Assembly: GCF_003063375.1 (NCBI RefSeq)
Contig: NZ_NERY01000004.1
Span: forward strand, 1 to 64,000
Length of the DNA stretch: 64,000 nucleotides
From: Limnohabitans sp. MMS-10A-178
GTDB lineage: Bacteria > Pseudomonadota > Gammaproteobacteria > Burkholderiales > Burkholderiaceae_C
Reading direction: 5' to 3'
Notes under the pieces: generated by a model
The model's database searches: none
Seen by the model: only the letters and a program-made list of their open reading frames with translations
Told to the model about the DNA's origin: nothing
Position numbers and translations under genes: made by a program
Shown: piece by piece, positions 53,212-62,469 of the stretch
Layout: every line of letters begins with the position of its first letter
Position numbering within the stretch: the first letter of the stretch is position 1

Positions 53212-54667
53212 GCAGGAAACCTCAGTTAATCAATCCACATTTTCGCTCGAACGGCCGCTGGACGTGGTTGTCATGGCCGCTGGTAAGGGTACTCGAATGA
53301 AAAGCCGCCTGCCCAAGGTTTTGCAACGTTTGGCAGGAAAACCTTTGTTAGGCCATGTGCTGGGCACAGCGGCCCAACTGAAAGCCCGTTCTGCGGTGGT
53401 GATCACGGGCCACGGCGCAGCAGAAGTTGAAGCTGCCGTAGCCAAAACATCGGGTGATTTGGCCATCAAATTTGTGCGGCAAGAACCCCAATTGGGCACT
53501 GGCCACGCCGTGCAACAAACGGTGCCTGAACTGGTCGACGACGGTTTGGTGGTGGTGTTGTCTGGCGATGTGCCCCTTACCCAAACCGACACGCTCAAGG
53601 CTTTGATCGCGTGCGTGCGCGAAGGCGCAGCGACTACCGATCGTTTGGCTTTGCTCACCCTCGACATGCCCAACCCCACAGGCTATGGCCGCATTGTGCG
53701 CAATGCGCAAGGCGATCACGTGCTGGCCATCGTGGAGCAAAAAGATGCCAGCCCAGAGCAACTCCAAATTCGAGAGGTGTACAGCGGCATCATGGCCGTG
53801 CCCGCCAAGCAACTCAAAACCTGGCTGGCCAAACTAGACAACAACAATGCCCAAGGTGAGTACTACCTCACCGATGTGGTTAAGTGGGCTGTGGCCGATG
53901 GCGTGAAGGTGGTGGCGCATCGCATTCAAGACGAATTGCAAGTGACGGGCGTTAACAGCCCCCAACAACTGGCTCAGTTAGAGCGCGCTTATCAGCTCAA
54001 AAATGCCAACGAATTGATGCTGCAAGGCGTGCGCCTTGCCGACCCAGCGCGCTTGGATGTGCGCGGTGAATTGCACTGCGAAGCCGATGTCGAAATTGAT
54101 GTGAACTGTGTGTTTGAAGGCCAAGTTCATTTGGGCGAAGGTGTGCGCATTGGCCCCAACTGCGTCATTGCCAATGCGCGCATAGCCGCGGGTGCCGTGA
54201 TTCACGCCTTCACGCACATCGATGGTGAAAAGCTAGGTGTCATGGTGGGCGAGGGCTCTTTGATTGGTCCCTTTGCGCGGCTGAGGCCCGGTGCAGATTT
54301 GGCCGCTGAAGTGCACATTGGCAATTTTGTGGAAGTTAAAAATTCCACCATGGCCAAAGGCGCCAAAGCCAATCATTTGGCTTACTTGGGCGATGCCACG
54401 GTGGGCGAGCGCGTGAACTACGGCGCCGGCAGCATCACGGCCAACTACGACGGTGCCAACAAACACCGCACCGTGATTGAAAACGATGTGCACATTGGCA
54501 GCAACTGCGTGCTCATTGCCCCTGTCACCATTGGTGCGGGCGGCACAGTGGGCGGGGGCTCGGCCATTTCAAAAAGCACCGAGCCTGGCGCATTGAGTGT
54601 GGCGCGCGGCAGGCAAACCAGCATTGCCAATTGGCAAAGGCCCCAAAAAACTCCTAAGGCCAAATAA
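53210..54667 (+). CDS. glmU: Bifunctional GlcNAc-1-P uridyltransferase/GlcN-1-P acetyltransferase
   Basis: 485 residues. Uridyltransferase motif VVVMAAGKGTRMKSRLPKVL; C-terminal left-handed beta helix with hexapeptide repeats (IGPNCVIANARIAAGAVIH) and NYDGANKHRT in the acetyltransferase site. Makes UDP-GlcNAc. About 20 residues longer at the N-terminus than E. coli GlmU, but no later start fits. Same pathway as glmS 700 bp downstream, the Lrp-like gene between them facing the other way. Confidence 0.96.
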   Translation: MQETSVNQSTFSLERPLDVVVMAAGKGTRMKSRLPKVLQRLAGKPLLGHVLGTAAQLKARSAVVITGHGAAEVEAAVAKTSGDLAIKFVRQEPQLGTGHAVQQTVPELVDDGLVVVLSGDVPLTQTDTLKALIACVREGAATTDRLALLTLDMPNPTGYGRIVRNAQGDHVLAIVEQKDASPEQLQIREVYSGIMAVPAKQLKTWLAKLDNNNAQGEYYLTDVVKWAVADGVKVVAHRIQDELQVTGVNSPQQLAQLERAYQLKNANELMLQGVRLADPARLDVRGELHCEADVEIDVNCVFEGQVHLGEGVRIGPNCVIANARIAAGAVIHAFTHIDGEKLGVMVGEGSLIGPFARLRPGADLAAEVHIGNFVEVKNSTMAKGAKANHLAYLGDATVGERVNYGAGSITANYDGANKHRTVIENDVHIGSNCVLIAPVTIGAGGTVGGGSAISKSTEPGALSVARGRQTSIANWQRPQKTPKAK

Positions 54668-54684
54668 CAGCTGGCCATTGAACT

Positions 54685-55191
54685 TCAAGCACTTGGCAAG
54701 CTGAGTTCAGTGCCAAACTTGGCGCGCTTGAGGCTGAAGAATGCTTTGACGTTTCGCACATTGGCATCTTGTGTGAGCAATTTTTGGGTGAGCGCCAAAT
54801 AGGCCGGCATGTCTGCCGTTTGCACCACCAGCACAAAGTCGGGCCCGGGTGAGACACGCCAGCATTGCTGAACCGCGGGCTCTTGCACAGCACGTGTTTC
54901 GAATGCTTGTAGCCATTCTTCGCCCTGTTTGTCGAGGCTGACTTCAATCAAAGCGGAGAGGCCGTGGCCCAAGTACTGTCCCAATTTGTTGGCCGACAAA
55001 ATGGCCACTTGCTTTTCAATCCAGCCTTCTTGTTGCAAGCGCTTGGTTCTGCGCAGGCAGGTGGGCGCGGAAATGTGCAACTTTTCGGCCAAGGCTACGT
55101 TGTTGAGGCTGGCATCGGCTTGCAAAAGGGCCAGCAACTTGAGGTCGGTGGCGTCTAGATAGTCAGCTGAAATTGGAGATGGACTGGTCAT
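54685..55191 (-). CDS. Lrp/AsnC family transcriptional regulator
   Basis: 168 residues. Helix-turn-helix about residues 30-55 (NNVALAEKLHISAPTCLRRTKRL), then the RAM effector domain with VSPGPDFVLVVQT. Divergent from glmS across a very AT-rich 156-bp region, so it may regulate itself and glmS. Effector amino acid unknown. Confidence 0.9.
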   Translation of the reverse strand: MTSPSPISADYLDATDLKLLALLQADASLNNVALAEKLHISAPTCLRRTKRLQQEGWIEKQVAILSANKLGQYLGHGLSALIEVSLDKQGEEWLQAFETRAVQEPAVQQCWRVSPGPDFVLVVQTADMPAYLALTQKLLTQDANVRNVKAFFSLKRAKFGTELSLPSA

Positions 55192-55347
55192 GGTGATGCG
55201 ATTAATTTCAAATAAATTAGATTAAAGAAATAATAATTCAAATTTAATAATTTATGAAATTTAAATTCATTTAAGTGAATAAAATTTAAACTAATTTCAT
55301 TATAAGAAGCATAAGATCCTGCCACATTCAAATTGAAGGATTGGCTT
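55192..55347. promoter_or_regulatory. AT-rich divergent control region of the Lrp-like gene and glmS
   Basis: 156 bp, mostly A/T. A dyad ATTCA (55265-55269) / TGAAT (55276-55280) sits inside a larger imperfect palindrome TTTAAATTCA...TGAATAAAATTTAAA. TATAAG (55301-55306) could be the glmS -10. AT-rich dyads suit an Lrp-type regulator. Confidence 0.55.
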
Positions 55348-57258
55348 ATGTGCGGCATTGTTGGTGCAGTTTCCGATAGAAACATCGTCCCCATTTTGGT
55401 TCAAGGCTTGCAGCGCTTGGAATATCGCGGCTACGACTCATGCGGCGTAGCCATTCATGAGGCCAGCCTCAAACGCGGGCAGGGCGGACTCAAGCGGGCA
55501 CGCAGTACCTCGCGCGTGTCTGAACTCATGAGCCAAATTGAAACCGATCATTTGGCCAGCGGCACCGGCATTGCGCACACCCGCTGGGCCACGCACGGCG
55601 CCCCAGCTGTGCACAATGCACACCCTCACTTCAGCTCAGGCCCTGGCAGTTTGGCCTCCTTGGAGAACAAACCAGGCCGTGTGGCTTTGGTGCACAACGG
55701 CATCATTGAAAACCACGACGAATTGCGCGCGCAGTTGCAAGCCAAGGGCTATGTGTTCACCAGCCAAACCGACACCGAGGTGATCTCGCATTGGGTCGAC
55801 AGTGTGTATGACGGCGATTTGTTTGACGCAGTGAAGCGCACCGTGTTGGAGCTGAAAGGCGCTTACGCCATTGCTGTTTTTCACAAAGACGAACCCCAAC
55901 GTGTGGTGGGTGCACGCGCAGGCTCGCCGCTCATTTTGGGCGTGGGCACATCGCACCACGAAAACTTTTTGGCCAGCGATGCCATGGCCCTTGCAGGCGT
56001 GACCGATCAAATTGTGTATCTCGAAGAGGGCGACTTGGTCGACATTCAACTGGGCAAGTATTGGATTGAAGACCGCAACCATCAGCGTGTGGAGCGTCCG
56101 GTCAAAACCGTTCATGCGCACAGCGGTGCTGCCGAGTTAGGGCCATACAGGCATTACATGCAGAAAGAAATTTTTGAGCAACCACGCGCCATTGCAGACA
56201 CTTTGGAAGGCCTCGAGCACATCGTGCCCGAGTTGTTTGATGGTGTGAGTGGTGTGAGTGGTGGCGCCAATTCAGCCAGTGCTTACAAAGTTTTCAAAGA
56301 AATTGACAATGTGTTGATCTTGGCTTGTGGCACCAGTTATTACAGTGGCTGCGTGGCCAAGTATTGGCTGGAATCCCTGGCACAAATACCTTGCCAAGTG
56401 GAAATTGCCAGCGAATACCGCTACAGAGATTCAGTGCCCAACCCCAAAACTTTGGTGGTGACCATCACGCAATCGGGCGAAACCGCAGACACCTTGGCGG
56501 CATTGCGCCATGCGCAAAGTTTGGGCATGCACCACACACTCACCATTTGCAACGTGGCCACTTCGGCCATGGTGCGCGAGTGCAAGTTGGCATACGTCAC
56601 ACGTGCAGGAACTGAAATTGGCGTGGCTTCTACCAAGGCTTTCACTACGCAATTAGCAGGATTGTTTTTACTCACCTTGGCTTTGGCGCAAAGCAAAGGC
56701 CGTTTGAGTGAACAAGAAGAAGCCATGCATTTAAAGGACATGCGTCACCTGCCTGCTGCTTTGCAAGCTGTGTTGGCGCTTGAGCCACAAATCATCAGCT
56801 GGTCGCAAGAGTTTGCGTCGAAAGAAAACGCCTTGTTCTTAGGCCGTGGCACGCATTACCCCATTGCACTAGAAGGTGCATTGAAGTTGAAAGAGATTAC
56901 CTACATTCATGCCGAAGCTTATGCAGCCGGTGAACTCAAGCATGGTCCTTTGGCCCTGGTAACCAGTGAGATGCCAATGGTGACGGTTGCACCCAACGAT
57001 GTACTTTTGGAAAAGCTCAAAAGCAATATTCAAGAAGTTCGGGCGCGAGGTGGTGTGTTGTATGTGTTGGCCGATGGCGACACCAAGATTGAAAGCAGTG
57101 AAGGTGTGAACGTCATTCGCATGCCGGAGCACTACGGTGTGTTGTCGCCCATTCTTCACGTGGTGCCTCTGCAACTCTTGGCTTATCACACAGCTTGTGC
57201 GCGGGGCACGGATGTAGACAAGCCGCGCAATTTGGCTAAGAGTGTGACGGTGGAATAA
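55348..57258 (+). CDS. glmS: Glutamine--fructose-6-phosphate aminotransferase
   Basis: 636 residues from the ATG at 55348 with AAGGA eight bases upstream; Cys2 (MCGIVGA) is the N-terminal nucleophile. Glutaminase domain with [12 protein letters not shown] and [10 protein letters not shown], then two SIS domains ([26 protein letters not shown]) and the terminal KSVTVE. Slight insertions after residues 40 and 90 enlarge it compared with E. coli. First step of hexosamine synthesis. Followed immediately by repeat copy 5. Confidence 0.96.
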   Translation: MCGIVGAVSDRNIVPILVQGLQRLEYRGYDSCGVAIHEASLKRGQGGLKRARSTSRVSELMSQIETDHLASGTGIAHTRWATHGAPAVHNAHPHFSSGPGSLASLENKPGRVALVHNGIIENHDELRAQLQAKGYVFTSQTDTEVISHWVDSVYDGDLFDAVKRTVLELKGAYAIAVFHKDEPQRVVGARAGSPLILGVGTSHHENFLASDAMALAGVTDQIVYLEEGDLVDIQLGKYWIEDRNHQRVERPVKTVHAHSGAAELGPYRHYMQKEIFEQPRAIADTLEGLEHIVPELFDGVSGVSGGANSASAYKVFKEIDNVLILACGTSYYSGCVAKYWLESLAQIPCQVEIASEYRYRDSVPNPKTLVVTITQSGETADTLAALRHAQSLGMHHTLTICNVATSAMVRECKLAYVTRAGTEIGVASTKAFTTQLAGLFLLTLALAQSKGRLSEQEEAMHLKDMRHLPAALQAVLALEPQIISWSQEFASKENALFLGRGTHYPIALEGALKLKEITYIHAEAYAAGELKHGPLALVTSEMPMVTVAPNDVLLEKLKSNIQEVRARGGVLYVLADGDTKIESSEGVNVIRMPEHYGVLSPILHVVPLQLLAYHTACARGTDVDKPRNLAKSVTVE

Positions 57259-57288
57259 AAATAATGTTGATCTGACCCCAATTATTTA
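57259..57288. repeat. Palindromic repeat family, half element (copy 5)
   Basis: Only one arm remains: TAATGTTGATCTGACCCCAATTATTT. It is flanked by an AATAAT/ATTATT inverted repeat. It directly follows the glmS stop codon. Confidence 0.8.
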
Positions 57289-57308
57289 AACAGCAAATTT
57301 GACACGCA

Positions 57309-57935
57309 ATGGACCTAGGGTATTTAGTGATCAACTTCAATGTAGAACTGGTGGCGGCCATGGCCATGTTTGCTTTTGTGACTTCTGTCACGCCGGGGCC
57401 TAACAACATGATGCTTTTGGCCTCTGGGGTTAACTTTGGCGTGAAACGCACTTTGCCGCACTGGCTGGGTGTGTCGCTGGGCCACTTTGTGATGTTGCTG
57501 CTGGTCGGTGCAGGTTTGGAAAGTTTGTTGAAGGCTTACCCTTTTGTGTACCAAGTGATGAAAGTGGTGGGTTTTGCTTACCTGCTCTATTTAGCATGGG
57601 GCGTGGCACGCAGTGGGGCGCCACAGCGCAATGGCGAGGAAGCCGCACAGCCCATCACATTTTTGGGTGCTGCAGCTTTTCAGTGGGTCAATCCCAAAGC
57701 CTGGATCATGTCCATTGGCTATTTCAGCAACTACATGCCCACCGATGCATCTCTCACTTTTGTGGTGCTAACGTGTTTCATGTTCAGCGCCATCAATTTT
57801 CCCAGCGTGGGTTTGTGGGTTTGGCTTGGTGCCAAACTAGAGCGTTACTTGCAACACATTACGGTGCGCAGGGTGTTCAATGGCACCATGGCTGTTTTGC
57901 TTGTTGCATCCATGGTGCCTGTCTTGATGATCTAA
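57309..57935 (+). CDS. LysE/RhtB family amino-acid exporter
   Basis: 208 residues, six predicted helices. FVTSVTPGPNNMMLLASGVNFG is the LysE signature, and GAAAFQWVNPKAWIM the conserved second block. Exports amino acids or related metabolites; substrate not given by sequence. The start at 57309 (MDLGYLV) lacks an obvious ribosome binding site. Confidence 0.9.
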   Translation: MDLGYLVINFNVELVAAMAMFAFVTSVTPGPNNMMLLASGVNFGVKRTLPHWLGVSLGHFVMLLLVGAGLESLLKAYPFVYQVMKVVGFAYLLYLAWGVARSGAPQRNGEEAAQPITFLGAAAFQWVNPKAWIMSIGYFSNYMPTDASLTFVVLTCFMFSAINFPSVGLWVWLGAKLERYLQHITVRRVFNGTMAVLLVASMVPVLMI

Positions 57936-57941
57936 AGCGAA

Positions 57942-58658
57942 TCAATAAAGAGGCGGCGACAACAGCCGTAAGCCAATCGAAACCCATCTTTGCGCTGGGT
58001 TTGATGACGAACCCCAAATATTTCCCAAGGTTGCATCGATTTGAACGCGCTGAGGAACAACCCAAATCCTCAGGCCAAGCTGATACTTGGTGCTTTGTTT
58101 GGCTTCACCATAGGTTTCTAGAATGCCAGTAATCTGGCTGTTGATGGGTTGCTCTAAAGCCATGCCCCAAGTTTTGGCGCCATAGCCTTGCGACTGGTGC
58201 TGAATCCAACCTGCATTGAAGTGGGCAAAACGGTCGTGGCCCATTGACCATGTGACAGGGACGTTGAGGTAAACATCATTGACGCTCTCAGATGAAGCGT
58301 GCCCAGCATGCTGAAGCGTTCCCAATGTGCTGGACAAGCCCCAATCACCGGGCTCCAAGACGCGCCATCTTTTCTTGGCTTGAATCAAATGATATTGACT
58401 GGCGGGCAAGTGGGTATCCGATTGAAAATTGGCGCCCGCAGAAATTTCTGTGTCGCCAAAAAAATTGCAACCCGGCACGGCCCAACGCTCAATGCTTGAG
58501 CTTGATTTCTTCACCCAACTTTCAAGCTGGCAGCTTTTGGGGTCGACCACATTGGCATCGTCGGTATTGAGGGGTCGTGCTGCATGCGCTTGGCCCAAGG
58601 CCCCTGCCAAAGAAATGAACAAGCCTGAAAAAATCAATGGAGACCAAGAATTTTTCAT
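57942..58658 (-). CDS. Secreted protein, putative outer-membrane transporter-like, unknown function
   Basis: 238 residues from the ATG at 58658 (MKNSWSPLIFSG); signal peptide to about residue 27 (QAHA). The mature start RPLNTDDANVVDPKSCQLESWVKK, a Cys pair, and repeated amphipathic strands resemble uncharacterised Burkholderiales proteins, some grouped with phenol-pathway-associated outer-membrane proteins. Assignment stays at envelope protein. Ends IGLRLLSPPLY. It is 11 bp downstream of the next envelope gene. Confidence 0.65.
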   Translation of the reverse strand: MKNSWSPLIFSGLFISLAGALGQAHAARPLNTDDANVVDPKSCQLESWVKKSSSSIERWAVPGCNFFGDTEISAGANFQSDTHLPASQYHLIQAKKRWRVLEPGDWGLSSTLGTLQHAGHASSESVNDVYLNVPVTWSMGHDRFAHFNAGWIQHQSQGYGAKTWGMALEQPINSQITGILETYGEAKQSTKYQLGLRIWVVPQRVQIDATLGNIWGSSSNPAQRWVSIGLRLLSPPLY

Positions 58659-58669
58659 GCTGGTTGATT

Positions 58670-59434
58670 TTAAAAACGCAATCCAGCTGAAATGCGTTGT
58701 TGATTGTTGTCTGAAAAGTTCACTTTTTGTTCTTTGGCCCATTTGACAAATTGGTTGCCATGGTCGTAGCTGATAGAAATGCCATTGCCTTTGACAGGAT
58801 CCGAGTTTTGAGTGAGCCTGCCGGACTTGTGTGACACATCAATGACCAAGCGTTGAGCGTTGTCTATTTTCCAACGCCACGTAGCATGCGTCACGATTTG
58901 TCCTGTGTTCAAGCGATTGTCTTTGACAGAGAACAAATTCAAGGTGTGGTCCTTGATCATCTTGGTACCCACTCCAATGACATAAGAGTCATTCGGGTCA
59001 AAGGTCAAGTTGTAATACTCTTTCAAATTGGTTCTGCCCAAGCCCGTGATGAGGTAAGTGGGCCCGCCAATTTGCAAGTTGACAGACGTGCCTACAAATC
59101 CTTTGGAGGCCAGTTGCACTGAGGGCACGATTTGTCCCCAAGAAAAATCGATGTTGTATTCGTAGCCCCATCTCGTTTGCTGGAAGTCATTGCCGCGAAC
59201 ATATTGGCCAATCCAAGTGGTTTGGTTGCCCAAGTTGCCTCGCAAGTTGACATCGGCTGCGGTAGCTTCATTTTGGGTGGCATACAGAGAAGGCGTAAGC
59301 TTGAACGCCCATGTGGGCTCAGCATCAGCATCTTTTGCAGAAGCCATGTTGCAGGTGCCCATGAGCGCAGTAAATATTAGCGAAGTGTTCATGGCCAAAC
59401 CTAGGACCATGTTGAACGAGGGCTGTGAATTCAT
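58670..59434 (-). CDS. Putative outer-membrane beta-barrel protein, unknown function
   Basis: 254 residues with signal peptide (ends MASA, about residue 33). Strand-rich sequence with regular aromatic girdles (FKLTPSLYATQNE, TRWGYEYNIDFSWGQ, QRISAGLRF) and C-terminal Phe fit an outer-membrane barrel. No family named. The ATG overlaps the stop of the FAD dehydrogenase (ATGA), so it is translated from that transcript. Confidence 0.7.
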   Translation of the reverse strand: MNSQPSFNMVLGLAMNTSLIFTALMGTCNMASAKDADAEPTWAFKLTPSLYATQNEATAADVNLRGNLGNQTTWIGQYVRGNDFQQTRWGYEYNIDFSWGQIVPSVQLASKGFVGTSVNLQIGGPTYLITGLGRTNLKEYYNLTFDPNDSYVIGVGTKMIKDHTLNLFSVKDNRLNTGQIVTHATWRWKIDNAQRLVIDVSHKSGRLTQNSDPVKGNGISISYDHGNQFVKWAKEQKVNFSDNNQQRISAGLRF

Positions 59435-61251
59435 GTTGACTCCTGAGTGAGTTTGAGCGCCAAAGCTTCTGCAATCTTAATCCCATCCACACCGGCCGAC
59501 AAAATGCCGCCCGCATAACTGGCGCCTTCACCCGCAGGGTACAGGCCCTGTGTGTTCAAACTTTGGAAATTTTCACCCCGTGTCATTTTGAGGGGTGAAG
59601 AGGTGCGAGTTTCAACGCCCGTAAGCAAGGCATCCTTCATGTCATAACCCTTGATCTTGCGACCAAACACCGGCAAGGCTTCGCGCATGGCTTCAATGGC
59701 ATAGGGCGGTAGCACAGCAGCCAAATCGCCCAGGCTCACACCAGGTTTGTAAGAAGGCACCACTTCACCAAATTCTTTGGAGGCACGTGCCTCTAAAAAA
59801 TCACCAAGCAACTGACCGGGTGCTGTGTAGTTTTCACCACCTGCCACGAAGGCTTTCGATTCCAGTGTTCTTTGTAACACAATGCCCGACAAAGGGTGAT
59901 AGGCCTTGGGTGTTTGCCGCGCCATGGCTTGCGCTTGGGCGGCCCATTTCAAGCCATCTGCTTCGCCAAAGGCTGCTTGCCACGATGCCACATCAAGCGG
60001 GTAATCTGACGGATCGATGGCCACCACCATGCCGGCATTGGCATTGCGCTCGTTGCGTGAGTATTGGCTCATGCCATTGGTGACCACGCGGCCGGCTTCA
60101 CTGGTGGCTGCCACCACGGCGCCGCCGGGGCACATGCAAAAGCTGTAAACGGCTCGGCCGTTTTGAGCGTGGTGCACCAGTTTGTAATCGGCTGCCCCTA
60201 ACAAAGGGTGGCCTGCGTGACGGCCCCAGCGGGCCGCATCGATCACGCTTTGCGGATGTTCAATGCGCACGCCCACCGAAAAGGCTTTGGCCTCCATGTA
60301 AACACCGCGCTCGTAAAGCAAGGTGAAGGTGTCGCGAGAGCTGTGTCCCAATGCGAGTACCACATGGCGTGCAGCCAAGTGTGAGCGTGCACCTGTGTTG
60401 CGATCTTCAATGTGCACGCCTGTGACTTGCCGCCCAGAAGCGGTGGTTTCAATGTCCAAATCAACCACGCGTTGCTCAAAGCGAACTTCACCGCCCATGG
60501 CAATGATTTGCTCGCGCAAATTTTCCACCACCTTGACCAATTTGAAGGTGCCGATGTGAGGGTGAGCCGCAAACAAAATATCGCTGGGCGCGCCGGCTTT
60601 TACAAACTCGTTCATGACCTTGCGGCCCAAATGGCGTGGGTCTTTGATTTGGCTATAGAGCTTGCCATCTGAAAAAGTGCCAGCACCGCCTTCGCCAAAC
60701 TGCACATTGCTTTCGGGCTTGAGTGTTTGCTTGCGCCACAAGCCCCAGGTGTCTTTGGTGCGCTGGCGCACGGGGCTGCCGCGTTCAATCACTATGGGTT
60801 TGAAACCCATTTGTGCCAAGCAAAGCGCTGCAAAAATACCGCAAGGCCCAAAGCCCACCACCACGGGCCGCTCGCCTTCTTGCAAACCAAAGTGAGCTGG
60901 CGCATGAGCTGGCGCTTGCCAGCTCATGTTAGGGGTGGGTTGAATGTGGGGATGCTTTGGAAACCTAGCCAAGAGTGGTGCTTCTGAAGCAGCGTCTTTG
61001 AGGGAGAGATCTACTATGAACACCGCCAACAAATCTGCTTTGCGTGCATCAAAGCTGCGCTTGAAAACATTCAGTTGGTCGATGGCCTGCGCATCAATGC
61101 CCAGGGCAATGGCGGCCAGTTGGCGCAAAGCTTCCTCGGGGTGGGGAGGGGGCGTGCGATCTTCGTCGGTTTCGGCGGGTGCATCCGCTGCGCGGCGAAC
61201 TTCAACCGGCAATGCGGTCAGGGGCAGTTTGAGTTCTGAAATTCGAATCAT
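59431..61251 (-). CDS. FAD-dependent dehydrogenase (COG2509 type)
   Basis: 606 residues. N-terminal ~100-residue extension, then the FAD loop VVVGFGPCGIFAAL, ERG..V..R (IERGSPVRQRTKDT), GEGGAGTFSDGKLYS, and a C-terminal GEGASYAGGILSAGVDGIKIAEAL. An uncharacterised, widely conserved flavoprotein family; reaction unknown. First gene of a three-gene run with the two envelope proteins. Confidence 0.88.
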   Translation of the reverse strand: MIRISELKLPLTALPVEVRRAADAPAETDEDRTPPPHPEEALRQLAAIALGIDAQAIDQLNVFKRSFDARKADLLAVFIVDLSLKDAASEAPLLARFPKHPHIQPTPNMSWQAPAHAPAHFGLQEGERPVVVGFGPCGIFAALCLAQMGFKPIVIERGSPVRQRTKDTWGLWRKQTLKPESNVQFGEGGAGTFSDGKLYSQIKDPRHLGRKVMNEFVKAGAPSDILFAAHPHIGTFKLVKVVENLREQIIAMGGEVRFEQRVVDLDIETTASGRQVTGVHIEDRNTGARSHLAARHVVLALGHSSRDTFTLLYERGVYMEAKAFSVGVRIEHPQSVIDAARWGRHAGHPLLGAADYKLVHHAQNGRAVYSFCMCPGGAVVAATSEAGRVVTNGMSQYSRNERNANAGMVVAIDPSDYPLDVASWQAAFGEADGLKWAAQAQAMARQTPKAYHPLSGIVLQRTLESKAFVAGGENYTAPGQLLGDFLEARASKEFGEVVPSYKPGVSLGDLAAVLPPYAIEAMREALPVFGRKIKGYDMKDALLTGVETRTSSPLKMTRGENFQSLNTQGLYPAGEGASYAGGILSAGVDGIKIAEALALKLTQEST

Positions 61252-61309
61252 GGCTGGCGATGGATGGGCTTGTGGTTATCAAGCAGACACAAGCATTATC
61301 GCGCGGACT

Positions 61310-61339
61310 TTGAAGCATTTGCAGTCCTCAGTGGATAAT
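61310..61339 (+). promoter_or_regulatory. Promoter of rnpB
   Basis: TTGAAG (61310-61315), 18-bp spacer, GATAAT (61334-61339), with the RNA start expected about seven bases further. Confidence 0.65.
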
Positions 61340-61343
61340 GTCG

Positions 61344-61708
61344 GTGTGAAGCCTGCTAGACCGTCGCTGGTGCAAGCTGCAAAGCCATTGCTTAGGCAAT
61401 GGGCCGAAAGGCCGCACTGGAGGAACGTCCGGACTGCACAGGACAGCGTAGGAGGTAACACCTCTCCACCGAAAGGCCGCAAGGCACCAAGGTGAGGATT
61501 AGAGCAACAGAGACGAGCCGATTGAGTTCGGGTGAAACGGGCAATCTCTACGCGCAGCAATACCAAATAGGCACACGTTGATCTGGTTCCGGAGAGTGTG
61601 CGGGTAGGTAGCATCGAGCCGAGTGGGCAACTCTCGGCCCAGAGTAATGGCGGTCACATTGAGGGCAACTTCAATGCACAGAATCCGGCTTATCGGCAGG
61701 CTTCACAC
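61344..61708 (+). ncRNA. rnpB: RNase P RNA, class A
   Basis: Ends pair perfectly (GTGTGAAGCCTGC with GCAGGCTTCACAC). Conserved blocks are present: GAGGAACGTCCGGACT (CR-I), the GAAACGGGCAATCTCTACG region, AGAGTAATGGCGGTCACA, and the 3' CAGAATCCGGCTTATCGG (CR-V). About 365 nt, close to other bacterial type A RNAs. Catalytic RNA that trims tRNA 5' leaders. Terminator 24 bp further. Confidence 0.97.
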
Positions 61709-61732
61709 TTTTATCTTGGCATCAAGCCATGA

Positions 61733-61758
61733 AAAAACGCGCCCTGAAGCGCGTTTTT
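61733..61758. terminator. Bidirectional rho-independent terminator
   Basis: AAAAACGCGC (61733-61742), loop CCTGAA, GCGCGTTTTT (61749-61758); perfect 10-bp stem. Serves rnpB on plus and the IscR-like gene on minus. Confidence 0.92.
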
Positions 61759-61791
61759 GTGAGTTCAGCACAAGGCTGATGAAGTGTGAAT

Positions 61792-62316
61792 TTAGCGCGT
61801 AGGCACCAAGCTGGTTGCCAATGCAAACACAGAATTGGGCACGTTCATTTTGACGGGCTGACTTTTGGGCTTGGCAAAGACGCCACGCTTGACCACGGAA
61901 GGTGCTGGCTCAACCGTAATGCCTTTGGCACGCTGCTCAGACACCAACTGACGCAAGCTGATGGACTGCAAATGAGCCAACATTTTTTCGTTCAGGCTGG
62001 CCCACAATTCGCTGCTCATCCAGTTGTTGGCTTCTGAGTTGATCTCCTCTGAATCTGAGGAAAAGTCGACGGCGCTCACAATATCGGCCATGGTGATTTT
62101 TTCGGCATTGCGGGCCAAAGAATAGCCACCACCGGGGCCACGTGTGCTTTCAACCAAGTGGTGTTGGCGCAGCTTGCTGAACAATTGTTCGAGGTAGGAC
62201 AGCGAAATTTGATGACGCTCACTGATGGCCGAGAGCGAGACGGGGCCTCGATCTTCGCGCAAGGCGACATCGATCATGGCCGTGACGGCAAAACGACTTT
62301 TAGTGCTCAAACGCAT
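61792..62316 (-). CDS. Rrf2/IscR-family regulator lacking Fe-S cysteines
   Basis: 174 residues from the ATG at 62316 (MRLSTKSRFAVTAM). The winged helix is IscR-like: DVALREDRGPVSLSAISERHQISLSYLEQLFSKLR and STRGPGGGYSLA. In IscR the following loop carries C-x5-C-x5-C-xx-H for the [2Fe-2S] cluster; here the loop reads DFSSDSEEINSEANNWMSSELW, with no Cys or His. The C-terminal 35 residues are an added basic tail. A clusterless paralogue that binds DNA constitutively or senses something else is likely. No isc genes are nearby. Confidence 0.88.
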   Translation of the reverse strand: MRLSTKSRFAVTAMIDVALREDRGPVSLSAISERHQISLSYLEQLFSKLRQHHLVESTRGPGGGYSLARNAEKITMADIVSAVDFSSDSEEINSEANNWMSSELWASLNEKMLAHLQSISLRQLVSEQRAKGITVEPAPSVVKRGVFAKPKSQPVKMNVPNSVFALATSLVPTR

Positions 62317-62346
62317 GGTGGAATCCTTTCGGCATATGAGACGCTT

Positions 62347-62382
62347 CAAATTTACAAACTTAGAAATATTGTCTCAAACTTA
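62347..62382. promoter_or_regulatory. Direct repeats upstream of the IscR-like gene
   Basis: CAAACTTA at 62355-62362 and again at 62375-62382, exactly 20 bp apart, plus CAAATTTA at 62347-62354. Located 31-66 bp upstream of the start codon, so possible autoregulatory sites. Confidence 0.45.
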
Positions 62383-62469
62383 CAAGCACAAATGAGGATG
62401 CCCTGACGAATTTCAAGGGCTTGGTCAAGAAGAATATCTTAAAAATGCCCTAAAACAGACATTTTTCTT

